Shown here piece by piece: positions 52,035 through 60,581 of a stretch of 64,000 bases of DNA (its first letter is position 1; every line of letters starts with the position of its first letter). The DNA is taken from contig NZ_JBHUEO010000030.1 in NCBI RefSeq assembly GCF_042680885.1, positions 1 through 64,000 of the forward strand, read 5' to 3'. This DNA comes from Siminovitchia sediminis. GTDB lineage: Bacteria; Bacillota; Bacilli; Bacillales; Bacillaceae_C. Below the pieces are notes generated by a model. That model saw only the letters and a program-made list of their open reading frames with translations, made no database searches and was not told where the DNA came from. The position numbers were made by a program, and so were the translations under genes.

Positions 52035-52199
52035 ATGGAAATGTCAGATGATAGCAAAAGGTCGATGAATCCTGTCATTCACAAATGTATGAAACACTTG
52101 GACGTCATTGGTGTGGATGATAAAACGAAACAAATTGTATATATGTATATGAAAACTTTGGAAGATGAGCTAAAGAAGGAAATAGAACTGAATCATTAA
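52035..52199 (+). CDS. Small helical protein, 54 residues, unrecognised
   Basis: This protein begins MEMSDDSKRSMNPVIHKC and is predicted as two amphipathic helices (KCMKHLDVIGVDD, then KQIVYMYMKTLEDELKKEIE). GGAGTGGG lies before ATG 52035; the ATG at 52014 precedes that site. Size and layout resemble small sporulation-checkpoint or phosphorelay helical hairpins, but there is no motif match. A terminator follows 12 bp downstream, supporting a real transcription unit. Confidence 0.55.
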   Translation: MEMSDDSKRSMNPVIHKCMKHLDVIGVDDKTKQIVYMYMKTLEDELKKEIELNH

Positions 52200-52211
52200 A
52201 TGCCTTGTTGA

Positions 52212-52237
52212 CAATCGGGGAACCGATTGTTTTTTTA
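52212..52237 (+). terminator. Terminator of the 54-residue gene
   Basis: CAATCGG / CCGATTG stem with a 4-nt loop and seven T. Confidence 0.9.
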
Positions 52238-52248
52238 ATGGTTTAGAG

Positions 52249-52548
52249 AACCCCTGGCTATGCCGGGGGTTCCAGAGAGCTTATAGCGTGGTAACAAAAA
52301 AACCTCACTTCATGGTAGGATAAAGTTGGTTTCCCGACCACTTCATCTCGCCAAGAAGGAGGTATGCCCTTATGAAGGACATGAATAGTTTAGCACACAC
52401 AACATGGAATTGTAAGTATCACATAGTCTTTGCTCCAAAATACAGAAGGCAGATTATTTATGAAAAATATAAAAAGAGTATTGGACAAATAATAAGAGAA
52501 TTATGCGAAAGGAAAGGTGTAATCATTCATGAAGCCAATGCCTGTCCG
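52249..52548 (+). mobile_element. Left-end fragment of an IS200/IS605-type element
   Basis: The fragment starts with a sub-terminal hairpin (AACCCC...GGGGGTT, 52249-52271) typical of the single-strand-recognised ends of IS200-type elements. It continues through a leader into the first 59 codons of a TnpA gene. The right part of the element is absent: sequence switches abruptly to a dispersed repeat at about 52549. It cannot transpose by itself. Confidence 0.8.
52372..52548 (+). pseudogene. tnpA: Truncated IS200-type transposase TnpA
   Basis: Only the N-terminal 59 residues of a Y1 (HUH) transposase remain: MNSLAHTTWNCKYHIVFAPK, YRRQIIYE and IIRELCERKGVIIHEANACP. The catalytic HUH and Tyr motifs that should follow are lost. 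The reading frame happens to stay open through the adjoining repeat into pbpF, making an artificial 816-codon ORF; the real pbpF start lies about 360 bp downstream. Confidence 0.85.
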
Positions 52549-52681
52549 GCTTTTCCTCTGTCCAGCTCCGGCCGCCATCGGCTCGAGGTCGCTTCGGTCC
52601 AGTCAATGAAGTCTGAAGAACCACTTCATTATCTGGCCCTCCAGCGCTTGTCGCCGATAGACAGGCGGCCTCCGCTTTTCC
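52549..52681 (-). repeat. Dispersed ~133-bp repeat, copy 1 (inverted)
   Basis: The reverse complement reads GGAAAAGCGGAGGCCGCC at one end and GGAGCTGGACAGAGGAAAAG at the other. It matches copy 2 at 56303-56437 over its whole length with roughly ten differences. It contains internal complementary pieces (GGCGGCC/GGCCGCC, CGAGG). It resembles short G/C-rich intergenic repeats known from Bacillaceae genomes. It abuts the cut IS200 fragment and lies 50 bp before pbpF. Confidence 0.9.
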
Positions 52682-52731
52682 AATCAATGTCTTTATATTA
52701 TAATTGGCTTGGACATGTGGCAGGAGCCGGC

Positions 52732-54822
52732 ATGCGAAAGAGAGGAAAGGTCATGAACCTGTTTCATCGAGCAAGAGAAGCCATTATAAAATTATGGAAA
52801 AGAGCTCACTTAACGCAAATTTTATTATTGTTAGGATCATTAACCGTATTGATAGGCCTCGTCTACTTTGCTTATTTGGCCAATGCCGCCAACGTAGAAT
52901 CTCTTAAGCAAGGCTTAGCGCAATCGACGGTCATTTATGATAAGGACGGAGATGAGGCAAGCAAGATCTCGGCCAACCGTATGGAAGGAGTTCCAGTATC
53001 GGCTGTTCCTCAACATATGAAAGATGCAATAGTAGCGATCGAAGACCATCGTTTTTATAAACATAAAGGATTTGACCTTTATGGTATTTTTCGTGCATTT
53101 TTTAAAAATTTAATGGCGGGAAGGATTACAGCCGGGGGAAGTACGCTGACGCAACAGCTTACGAAAAATGCTCTTCTATCACCCGAGCGTACTTATAAAA
53201 GAAAACTGGAAGAAGTTTTTCTGGCGATAGAAATAGAAAAGAAATTTACAAAAAGTGAAATTCTTGAGATGTATTTGAATCAAGTGTATTTTGGGAGCGG
53301 CGCATGGGGGGTCCAAAACGCAGCCCTGAAATACTTTGCAAAAGATGTAGAGGAGCTCACACTCAGTGAATCTGCTATGCTTGCTGGGATTGTGAATCGG
53401 CCATCTGCGTTGGATCCCTATAAAAATTATGAAGGTGCCGTCAAAAGACGTGACCTGGTCTTAAACCAGATGCTGAAATATGAGATGATTTCTGAATCGA
53501 CATATCACGATGCTGTTAAAGAACAAATTGTCCTTAAGGATGGAGGAGGGGATCCCCTGAAGGGGAAATACCCTTATTATGTTGATGCTGTTTTAAATGA
53601 AGCGATCAACCATTACGGTTTGACACAGGATGAAATTTTAACCCGCGGATACAAAATTTATACCCAAATGGACCAGAATATACAAGCCGGTCTGGAAAAA
53701 GTATATGCGAACCAATCCTTGTTTCCGGTCAGTCCGGATGGAACTCTCTCCCAAAGCGGTGCCATCATGATTGATCCGGAAACAGGAGGAATCAGAGGAC
53801 TGGTCGGCGGGAGAGGGGAACATACTTTTCGCGCTTATAACAGAGCCACTCAGCTTAAGGCACAACCAGGTTCCGTTATGAAACCGATCGCTGTTTATAC
53901 GCCGGCCCTTGAAAATGGGTATTCGGCCGAATCCATGTTAAAGGATGAAGAGGGCATGGACTTTAACGGATATATGCCAAAAAACTTTAATCACCAATAC
54001 GCCGGAGAGGTACCTTTATATACGGCTGTAGAGCAATCACTCAATGTTCCTGCTGTCTGGCTTTTAAATGAAATTGGTCTGGAAAAAGGTGTTGCCTCTG
54101 TCAAAGAATTCGGGCTTCCTATACAAAAAGAAGATGAAAATCTCAGTTTGGCACTGGGAGGAACAACATCCGGGTACTCACCACGGCAAATGGCGGAGGC
54201 CTACTCGGTCTTTGCAAATGAGGGTGTCCGGGCCAATAGCCACATTATTACCAAAATTGTAGGTCCGACAGGTAATATTGAAGGTGAGTTTAAACCGAAA
54301 AAAACCAGGGTCATCAGTGCAAAAACGGCTAAAGAAATGACGTCGATTTTGTTGAATGTAGTAGAAACCGGGACAGGCAGGAATGCAAATATACCCGGTT
54401 ATGACATAGCAGGAAAAACAGGGTCCACCCAACTGCCTTATTCTGATATACCTAACGGTACAAAAGACCAATGGTTTGTAGGATACACACCAAATCTTGT
54501 CGCTGCGGTGTGGCTTGGTTATGATAAAACTGACCGAGAACATTATTTAACGGGGTCGAGTGGTGATACAGTTGTACCTATTTTCCGATCCATGATGGAA
54601 CAAACGCTGCCCCACGTGGAAAATAACGAATTTGGCACCCCTTCTGTAAACAAAAAGCTTGAAGAGGATCAAAGATCGCTAATGGATCGATTGAAAAATT
54701 TTGATGAAAAAATGAATGAAGAAGCACAAAAGTGGAAAGAGAAGCTGGAAAATGGAAAAGGAAACTTGAAAAAGTTTGAAGAAAAATTAAGAGAGACTTA
54801 TCGAAGGTTCCAGGAAAATTAG
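52732..54822 (+). CDS. pbpF: Class A penicillin-binding protein (PbpF-like)
   Basis: This protein of about 696 residues is a bifunctional peptidoglycan synthase. It has a basic N-terminus, one membrane anchor (about 25-48), a GT51 glycosyltransferase domain (EDHRFYKHKGFD, GGSTLTQQLTKN) and a transpeptidase domain with SxxK in QPGSVMKPIA, SxN in VEQSLNVPA and KTG in AGKTGSTQ. A Lys/Glu-rich coiled C-terminal tail (about 630-696) follows. The start ATG 52732 has AGGAG five bases upstream; ATG 52753 with GAGAGG is equally possible. PbpF-type synthases act in vegetative wall and spore germ-cell wall. Its original upstream region appears replaced by IS and repeat sequence. Confidence 0.88.
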   Translation: MRKRGKVMNLFHRAREAIIKLWKRAHLTQILLLLGSLTVLIGLVYFAYLANAANVESLKQGLAQSTVIYDKDGDEASKISANRMEGVPVSAVPQHMKDAIVAIEDHRFYKHKGFDLYGIFRAFFKNLMAGRITAGGSTLTQQLTKNALLSPERTYKRKLEEVFLAIEIEKKFTKSEILEMYLNQVYFGSGAWGVQNAALKYFAKDVEELTLSESAMLAGIVNRPSALDPYKNYEGAVKRRDLVLNQMLKYEMISESTYHDAVKEQIVLKDGGGDPLKGKYPYYVDAVLNEAINHYGLTQDEILTRGYKIYTQMDQNIQAGLEKVYANQSLFPVSPDGTLSQSGAIMIDPETGGIRGLVGGRGEHTFRAYNRATQLKAQPGSVMKPIAVYTPALENGYSAESMLKDEEGMDFNGYMPKNFNHQYAGEVPLYTAVEQSLNVPAVWLLNEIGLEKGVASVKEFGLPIQKEDENLSLALGGTTSGYSPRQMAEAYSVFANEGVRANSHIITKIVGPTGNIEGEFKPKKTRVISAKTAKEMTSILLNVVETGTGRNANIPGYDIAGKTGSTQLPYSDIPNGTKDQWFVGYTPNLVAAVWLGYDKTDREHYLTGSSGDTVVPIFRSMMEQTLPHVENNEFGTPSVNKKLEEDQRSLMDRLKNFDEKMNEEAQKWKEKLENGKGNLKKFEEKLRETYRRFQEN

Positions 54823-54922
54823 GAGGAAAGCCGTTTAGGCGGTAAGTTTTTAAGGAAAGGTGAAATTTTTGTCGATATATGAGAAAATACTTGTGGTGAA
54901 AATGTAGAGGAGGCATGAGAGA

Positions 54923-56302
54923 ATGGAGTTTCGCATAGAGCGAGATACAATTGGTGAAATTAAGGTTCCTGCAGATAAATACTGGGGAGCACAAACTCAA
55001 AGGAGCAAACAGAATTTTAAAATAGGCGATGAAAAAATGCCGCTGGAAGTCATAAAAGCTTTTGCTCATTTGAAAAAGGCAGCTGCAATCGCCAATTACG
55101 GATTGGGTAAATTATCGGATTCCAAGAAAGAAGCGATTGTTCAAGCATGCGATGAAGTACTTGAAGGAAAATTTGATGAGCACTTTCCATTGGTCGTATG
55201 GCAGACTGGAAGTGGTACACAATCCAATATGAACGTAAATGAAGTGGTTGCACGCAGAGCCAATGAGCTTCTGGGAGAACACTCTGATGAGAAAATTCAT
55301 CCGAATGATGATATTAATATGTCCCAAAGCTCTAACGATACATTCCCAACAGCCATGCACATCGCAGCGTACCATGCGGTGAAAAACGAGTTAATCCCTG
55401 CATTAAACCAGCTGAAACAAACGTTGCTGGAAAAAGAACAAGCTTTTATGGACATTATCAAAATTGGACGTACTCATCTTCAAGATGCAACTCCGCTTAC
55501 GCTGGGCCAAGAAATCAGCGGGTGGAGAGCCATGTTGGAAAAAAGTGAGAAAATGGTCCAAGAAAGTGCAGAACACCTGTTGAACCTGGCCATCGGAGGA
55601 ACAGCTGTCGGAACAGGAATTAATGCCGAAAAAGATTTTGGAGATAGAGTTGCTGAACAAATCAGTAAACAAACGGGATATTCTTTTGTTTCTTCCGATA
55701 ACAAATTTCATGCTTTAACAAGCCATGATGAAATAGTATTTGCCCATGGCGCATTAAAAGGATTGGCGGCGGATTTGACGAAAATAGCCAATGATGTTCG
55801 CTGGCTTGCGAGCGGCCCTCGCAGCGGGATTGGCGAAATTACAATCCCTGCCAATGAGCCGGGAAGTTCTATCATGCCCGGAAAAGTGAACCCTACACAA
55901 AGTGAAGCTCTGACCATGGTAGCTGTTCAGGTATTCGGTAATGATGCGGCTATAGGCTTTGCGGCGAGTCAAGGGAATTTTGAACTCAATGTATACAAGC
56001 CTGTCATTATTTATAACTTCCTTCAATCCGTGCAATTGCTTGCAGACGGAATGATATCCTTCAATGAAAAGTGTGCAGTAGGAATTGAACCGGATCACGA
56101 GGTCATTGAGCAAAATGTAAACCGCTCTCTGATGCTCGTGACAGCGTTGAACCCGCACATCGGTTATGAAAAAGCAGCTGAAATTGCCAAACTTGCTTTT
56201 AAAGAGGGTTCGACCCTTAAAGAAGCTGCAATCAAAACGGGCTACCTCACAGAAGAGCAGTACGATGAGTGGATTGATCCAAAGAAAATGGTGAATTTAT
56301 AA
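54923..56302 (+). CDS. fumC: Class II fumarate hydratase
   Basis: This 459-residue, iron-independent fumarase interconverts fumarate and malate in the citric acid cycle. Residues typical of the family are VWQTGSGTQSNMNVNEV, SQSSNDTFPTAMHIA, IKIGRTHLQDATPLTLGQE and the signature GSSIMPGKVNPTQ. GGAGG precedes ATG 54923. It is known as citG in B. subtilis. The stop codon directly abuts repeat copy 2. Confidence 0.95.
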   Translation: MEFRIERDTIGEIKVPADKYWGAQTQRSKQNFKIGDEKMPLEVIKAFAHLKKAAAIANYGLGKLSDSKKEAIVQACDEVLEGKFDEHFPLVVWQTGSGTQSNMNVNEVVARRANELLGEHSDEKIHPNDDINMSQSSNDTFPTAMHIAAYHAVKNELIPALNQLKQTLLEKEQAFMDIIKIGRTHLQDATPLTLGQEISGWRAMLEKSEKMVQESAEHLLNLAIGGTAVGTGINAEKDFGDRVAEQISKQTGYSFVSSDNKFHALTSHDEIVFAHGALKGLAADLTKIANDVRWLASGPRSGIGEITIPANEPGSSIMPGKVNPTQSEALTMVAVQVFGNDAAIGFAASQGNFELNVYKPVIIYNFLQSVQLLADGMISFNEKCAVGIEPDHEVIEQNVNRSLMLVTALNPHIGYEKAAEIAKLAFKEGSTLKEAAIKTGYLTEEQYDEWIDPKKMVNL

Positions 56303-56437
56303 GGAAAAGCGGAGGCCGCCAGCCTATCGGCGACAAGCGCTGGAGGGCCAGCTAAGGAAGTCGTTCTTCAGACTTCATTGACTGGACCGAAGCGACCTCG
56401 AGCCGATGGCGGCCGGAGCTGGACAAAGGAAAAGCGG
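56303..56437 (+). repeat. Dispersed ~133-bp repeat, copy 2 (direct)
   Basis: It begins one base after the fumC stop and matches the reverse complement of copy 1. Together the copies bracket pbpF and fumC as a 3.9-kb inverted-repeat segment. It ends with a second GGAAAAGCGG, after which a different repeat-like string continues (GGAAAAGCGGAAAGCGGCGC), as if two related elements were joined. Confidence 0.9.
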
Positions 56438-56564
56438 AAAGCGGCGCTTAGGGGCGACAGGGCACAGATTGCCAAACAGAAGGCGCAAGTCTGATTAGCA
56501 GTCCGAAAGGATCAAGCTGCCAAAACCATCGACAAAGCCCACAAACCTGGATTAAATCTGGAAA
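56438..56564. other. Repeat-like spacer between fumC and the SASP gene
   Basis: G/C-rich non-coding sequence continues from copy 2 (GCGGCGCTTAGGGGCGACAG...) and probably represents part of a second dispersed repeat type. No gene is supported. Confidence 0.4.
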
Positions 56565-56592
56565 GGCCCCCGAAAGAGTTCGGGGGCCTTTT
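56565..56592. terminator. Bidirectional terminator between fumC and SASP
   Basis: GGCCCCCGAA / TTCGGGGGCC stem with a 4-nt loop; TTTT follows on the plus side. It lies 22 bp beyond the SASP stop. Confidence 0.88.
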
Positions 56593-56613
56593 GCCATGTC
56601 AATTATTAAATTA

Positions 56614-56823
56614 TTAGCGGGAGAATCCGCCAAGCTGTTGTTGAGCCATGGCAACGAGGCGCTTTGTAATTTCTCCTCCAACAGATCCGTTTGCACGGGA
56701 AGTTGTATCAGCACCAAGATTTACGCCAAACTCCTGTGCAATTTCAAGTTTCATTTGGTCAATTGCCTGTTCAGCACCTGGAACTAAGATTTGGTTTGAG
56801 TTATTGTTAGCCAATGTTGTCAT
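56614..56823 (-). CDS. Alpha/beta-type small acid-soluble spore protein
   Basis: This 69-residue DNA-binding spore protein coats and protects spore DNA and is degraded at germination. The conserved blocks are LEIAQEFGVNLGADTTSRANGSVGGEITKRLV, in which EIA-QEFGV contains the germination-protease (GPR) cut site. AAGGAGATG spacing supports ATG 56823. A SigG promoter lies about 100 bp upstream, leaving an unusually long structured leader. The exact ssp letter cannot be assigned. Confidence 0.95.
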   Translation of the reverse strand: MTTLANNNSNQILVPGAEQAIDQMKLEIAQEFGVNLGADTTSRANGSVGGEITKRLVAMAQQQLGGFSR

Positions 56824-56849
56824 CTCCTTGTTGTTTTTGATAGTGTGGC

Positions 56850-56908
56850 TGGGTTAGTCGGAGTTGCACCGACACACATGCATGTGACCTTCTTTGGGGT
56901 TTAACCCA
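56850..56908 (-). ncRNA. Structured 5' leader of the SASP gene
   Basis: In RNA sense, TGGGTTA and TAACCCA (7 perfect pairs) close a 59-nt domain holding CACATGCATGTG (self-complementary) and GTCGG-7nt-CCGAC. It lies between the SigG promoter and the ribosome site. A role in mRNA stability or dormancy storage is possible; no known riboswitch class matches. Confidence 0.4.
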
Positions 56909-56923
56909 ATCTTGATATATTGT

Positions 56924-56952
56924 TATTATGATTTTTCAAGATAAAAATATTC
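56924..56952 (-). promoter_or_regulatory. SigG promoter of the SASP gene
   Basis: On the minus strand GAATA, a 17-bp spacer and CATAATA match the forespore SigG consensus (GHATR-N17-18-CATWMTA). Confidence 0.8.
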
Positions 56953-57048
56953 AGGATGTCCAATGGGAGTTTTTACCTCAATCGTTAAGGGTGTAAAATA
57001 CATGGATTCTTCTCATTCACAAAGAATAGGGATGAAGGAGGATCGGTG

Positions 57049-57297
57049 ATGAGTTATTGTACTTTATGCAACGGAATGGCTGCTGAACGCCATGTATGCA
57101 GGCTGTGTATGGGAACAATGATAGACCAGGGGAAGGTGTATGATTTTTATGATGATTATTCTCCTTATATGGAGATTGAATGGAATCAGTTAGTGGATGG
57201 AGATCCCCAAAGCACACAAAAGCCTGAGTGTGTTCACTTGTTTATTTGTGTGGTTTGTGGCACTTCTCATGAAATCACCATCGTGTATGCAAAATAA
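57049..57297 (+). CDS. Small Cys-rich, probably zinc-binding protein, 82 residues
   Basis: It has two N-terminal CxxC pairs (CTLC and CRLC, about residues 4-22) and a later CVHLFICVVCGTSH, giving a rubredoxin-like or zinc-ribbon pattern. The centre is acidic and aromatic (YDFYDDYSPYMEIEW). AAGGAGG lies six bases before ATG 57049. Family and role are not recognised. It is divergent from the SASP gene. Confidence 0.6.
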   Translation: MSYCTLCNGMAAERHVCRLCMGTMIDQGKVYDFYDDYSPYMEIEWNQLVDGDPQSTQKPECVHLFICVVCGTSHEITIVYAK

Positions 57298-57331
57298 AAA
57301 CGGGACCCGGCAGCAAGCGAGTCCCCATTTT

Positions 57332-57523
57332 TTATTTAGTTGTTGGGTCATCTTCAGGTATGAAATCAGTAGTTTGTTCGATGTTTGTGGTATCATCCCT
57401 CATAAAAACATATCCTCCGGCCATGCCTTCGTTAATCATTCGGTCGACGTCCATAAAATACCGGTCCCGGCCCTCATTTTGGGAGTCCGGAAGGTGTTGT
57501 CCCTTACTTTGTTTTTTTTTCAT
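57332..57523 (-). CDS. Small acidic protein, 63 residues, unrecognised
   Basis: This hydrophilic protein begins MKKKQSKGQHLPDSQNEGRDRYFMDVDRMINEGMAGG and has an acidic tail, TTDFIPEDDP. TAGGAGG lies nine bases before the ATG at 57523; the earlier ATG at 57547 precedes that site. It may be a spore-associated small protein, given the SASP and yheD neighbours (inference only). Confidence 0.55.
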   Translation of the reverse strand: MKKKQSKGQHLPDSQNEGRDRYFMDVDRMINEGMAGGYVFMRDDTTNIEQTTDFIPEDDPTTK

Positions 57524-57596
57524 CGTACTCAGCCTCCTATACATCATTTTGGCTGCAGAACCGTTCTGACATGCATCTCAAAAGTTGGAATTTGTT

Positions 57597-57815
57597 TTAT
57601 CGCTCGGAGTCATAGACATGATAGAGCATAAGGTCATGGATCTCTTTCTGTAAATGAGAATCATCTTTTACATTTGGTGTATCAGACAGCCATTCTATCG
57701 TTCCGTCTTGATGGTATATACCTTCAAACCTCTTCCCAGAAAAGTAAAATGAAAACGTCCACCCTGGAATTCTCCGGTCCTGATATAAAGGCTGATATTG
57801 AAAATGTTGAAGCAT
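57597..57815 (-). CDS. yheE: YheE-like protein (DUF5342-type)
   Basis: This 72-residue protein begins MLQHFQYQPLYQDRRIPGWTFSFYFSGKRFEGIYH and ends DLMLYHVYDSER. Length and pattern agree with Bacillus YheE, unknown function. GAGGTG precedes the ATG at 57815 by six bases; the longer reading to 57902 overlaps yheD and lacks a ribosome site. Downstream partner of yheD on the same strand. Confidence 0.72.
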   Translation of the reverse strand: MLQHFQYQPLYQDRRIPGWTFSFYFSGKRFEGIYHQDGTIEWLSDTPNVKDDSHLQKEIHDLMLYHVYDSER

Positions 57816-57867
57816 CTCGTTCACCTCATTTTGCAGTACATCTATTGTAACAATTAATAGAGGACGT

Positions 57868-59235
57868 TTATTGCATTTCCCACAGCAACTGTGGAGAATC
57901 AATCGTTGTTTCAGTTAAATGCACAGCAAAAGCAAGTGCCAGTTTATGAGTCAATAGATCCGATTCTTTTAAACCCGGGTGAGAAAAGATTTGCCGGCCG
58001 GGTTTGGAGTTTGCTTCAAACATCCAGACCTTCCCCTCTTGATCGATGCCGAGATCAAAACCAATTTCCCCAACAATTCCGCCAACATGATCCTCAACTG
58101 CGCCTGCCAGATCCAGAGCTGCCTGTTTTAACTTGGAACGATGGTGCTCACACTCTTGTTCATCCGGAAAAATTTCTTCAAGAGAATGAACCGACCCCTC
58201 AAAACGTATATGTGTGGTTGGACTCCCTTTACCGGCAATTTTTGCTGCAATGGCACTAACCCTCCATTGGCCGCTGTCATCCTTATTCACATGAACACGA
58301 AAATCCACAGGCCTTTTGTTTATGCGAATCAGCCGAATACCCTGCTGTATAATCAGCTTTTCAGTTTCTCTTCCTTTGTACAATTGATGTATCAATGCTT
58401 CTATGGAATGAAACTTGTAAAGCCGGTTTTGCCGATCAAAAAATCTGCAATAAAAATCTTCACTCACAGAATCATATAGAACATGCCGAATTTTTCGGCC
58501 GTTACTCCCGTCCGCCTGTTTCAAATACACATGGCCATAATTTTTAGCCATCCGTTCAATTTCTGAAAAGGATGTAAAGGGATGGGTTTCGGGCAAATAG
58601 TGTTCGATTCGCCCATCATTGCATAAGCGTTCATGAAGCTCCAGTTTATTGAAAAAACCTGGATTATACCATGGGATCAAATAGTCATTTTCCATTCTTT
58701 CTTTTACTTTTTGGAATGACGGGTGCTTTTCGCTCAAACGGTTGGGCAGGCGATCATATACGACGTTTGGAAAAGGAACATTCATCTGTTTCCAGGTTTG
58801 ATCATGATAAAAATAACCATGGATCATCCCTTTTTCCCAATGAATATGTTTCTCGCCGAATAAAAACGGAACAGCTCCGACAGATGTTTGAACCGACATT
58901 TGCTTTGCAAAGTTCTTTGTTCTTTCCCCGACCGGCAACAATTGATAAGGCGTAAATCCTGACGTGAAAATGCCCACCAGCGGACCAAGATATAAGGTTT
59001 CATCATCCTGAAATAGGCAAAGGTTTGAAACAAAGCGAGGAATTCCTAACATTTTGGCCAGACTGGAACTGATGGAAATGACGTTTCTTCCGTTCGGGTG
59101 ACGGCTGCATTCTGCTTCTGCTACATTGGAGCCAAATGAAACATACGAATGTTCCTCTTTAGGCTTGAAATTCCGTGGATAATATATCTTCAGCTCATCA
59201 CTGTCAAAAAACTCACAATGGTACCGAACCCTCAT
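57868..59235 (-). CDS. yheD: YheC/YheD-family ATP-grasp protein, spore-associated (YheD-like)
   Basis: This 455-residue protein has a variable N-terminal half and a C-terminal ATP-grasp domain. The glycine loop is QADGSNGRKIRH (about 290), followed by RVHVNKD, and the metal-binding end is EIGFDLGIDQEGKVWMFEANSKPGR. YheC and YheD associate with the B. subtilis spore coat. Length fits YheD (about 453) better than YheC (about 363); no second family member follows. The start is ATG 59235 behind GGAGGG; the longer frame to 59334 has no ribosome site. Confidence 0.85.
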   Translation of the reverse strand: MRVRYHCEFFDSDELKIYYPRNFKPKEEHSYVSFGSNVAEAECSRHPNGRNVISISSSLAKMLGIPRFVSNLCLFQDDETLYLGPLVGIFTSGFTPYQLLPVGERTKNFAKQMSVQTSVGAVPFLFGEKHIHWEKGMIHGYFYHDQTWKQMNVPFPNVVYDRLPNRLSEKHPSFQKVKERMENDYLIPWYNPGFFNKLELHERLCNDGRIEHYLPETHPFTSFSEIERMAKNYGHVYLKQADGSNGRKIRHVLYDSVSEDFYCRFFDRQNRLYKFHSIEALIHQLYKGRETEKLIIQQGIRLIRINKRPVDFRVHVNKDDSGQWRVSAIAAKIAGKGSPTTHIRFEGSVHSLEEIFPDEQECEHHRSKLKQAALDLAGAVEDHVGGIVGEIGFDLGIDQEGKVWMFEANSKPGRQIFSHPGLKESDLLTHKLALAFAVHLTETTIDSPQLLWEMQ

Positions 59236-59410
59236 GGTAACCCTCCTCTTTGAAAGTGTCCAGATTTGCCCTGGTGTACCTTTTTTATTTATAATCAGTT
59301 CGAGGCCCTGCAATCGGAAAAAGGCAGGGAACAAAACTGGGCGGATTTCTCATATCGTATGTTCACGGGGTTGTCCCCGTTCTTGCAGCCGTTTTTTAAG
59401 GAGGAAATAC

Positions 59411-60550
59411 ATGTCGAGCTGGTATACAATGTTAGCTTTTATGATGATAATCGGAGCGGCGATCGGAGGTTTTACGAACTTCTTGGCGATTCGGATGCTC
59501 TTTCGGCCTTACCGGACATTTTATATCGGTAAATGGCAGGTACCCTTTACTCCAGGATTAATACCAAAGCGGCAGGGTGAATTGGCAACACAGATTGGGA
59601 AGCTCGTAGTGGGTTACTTAGTGACGCCTGAAAGTATTTATAATAGGCTGACGGACGAAAAGTTTAAACGGGAAACGCAAGATTGGATATATGCAAAATT
59701 AGAAGGTTGGCTGAAAAAGAAGGTAACTCCCGCAGAGCTTTTGGCTCAGCTGGGTGTTGAGAATCCTGTTGAACGAACGAATCAATCCATTCACCGGATC
59801 GTTGAAAAGAAATATGCATCGTTGAAAACAAAGTGGATGGATAAACCGATCAGTGATATTTTGCCAAAAGAGCTGGCAAAAACTGTTTATGAGAAAATAC
59901 CGGAAATTGCTGACCATATCATCCAAAAGGGCATAGATTATTTTTCAAGCGCGGAAGGCAAACAGAAAATACGAGTGTTAATTGAAAATTTTTTAAAAAA
60001 CAAGGGGAAACTGTGGAATATTGTTCAAATGTTTGTGACGGAAGATCAGCTGGCGGATCGGTTACAGCCTGAAATCATGCGCTTTCTATATAATCCAGGA
60101 ACAAGAGATCTGCTGATTTCCGTCTTGAGTGAAGAAGTGAAGAAACAGGAGCAGAAAAAGGTGAGCGAATATTATGCCGGCGTGAACGAAGAGAAGGTTT
60201 TAAGTTTCTTAAAAAAAAGTGCATCTGATTTGTTTCCGGTAGAAGGCTATTTGCATAAACCGGTAAAGGAACTGATTGAACCGTACAGAGAAAAGTTAGT
60301 AAATACAGCAATTCCCCGCTTGTTGGAGGCAGCCGGTGAATATTTGGCTGAACAATCAGGAGAAATATTAAAAAGATTTAAAGTTGAAGATATGGTTCGT
60401 AAAGAGATTGAATCGTTTTCGCTGCAAAGACTGGAAGAACTGGTGATTTCCGTCGCCAAAAAAGAATTGGTAATGATTACGTATCTTGGAGCACTGCTGG
60501 GAGGATTAATTGGCCTGATACAAGGTATCATTGTTATGCTTACATCATAG
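59411..60550 (+). CDS. yheB: YheB, DUF445 membrane protein
   Basis: This 379-residue protein has a membrane helix at each end (about 3-24 and 355-377) and a long helical, charged middle. The N-terminal GGFTNFLAIRMLFRPYRTFYI and FTPGLIPKRQGELATQIGKLV are hallmarks of DUF445. Function unknown; membrane-tethered. GGAGG precedes ATG 59411, and the in-frame extension to 59234 is not supported by any site. The yheA gene follows 31 bp downstream. Confidence 0.88.
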   Translation: MSSWYTMLAFMMIIGAAIGGFTNFLAIRMLFRPYRTFYIGKWQVPFTPGLIPKRQGELATQIGKLVVGYLVTPESIYNRLTDEKFKRETQDWIYAKLEGWLKKKVTPAELLAQLGVENPVERTNQSIHRIVEKKYASLKTKWMDKPISDILPKELAKTVYEKIPEIADHIIQKGIDYFSSAEGKQKIRVLIENFLKNKGKLWNIVQMFVTEDQLADRLQPEIMRFLYNPGTRDLLISVLSEEVKKQEQKKVSEYYAGVNEEKVLSFLKKSASDLFPVEGYLHKPVKELIEPYREKLVNTAIPRLLEAAGEYLAEQSGEILKRFKVEDMVRKEIESFSLQRLEELVISVAKKELVMITYLGALLGGLIGLIQGIIVMLTS

Positions 60551-60581
60551 TATGTTACACTTCGGTGAGGAGGGATGTAAA

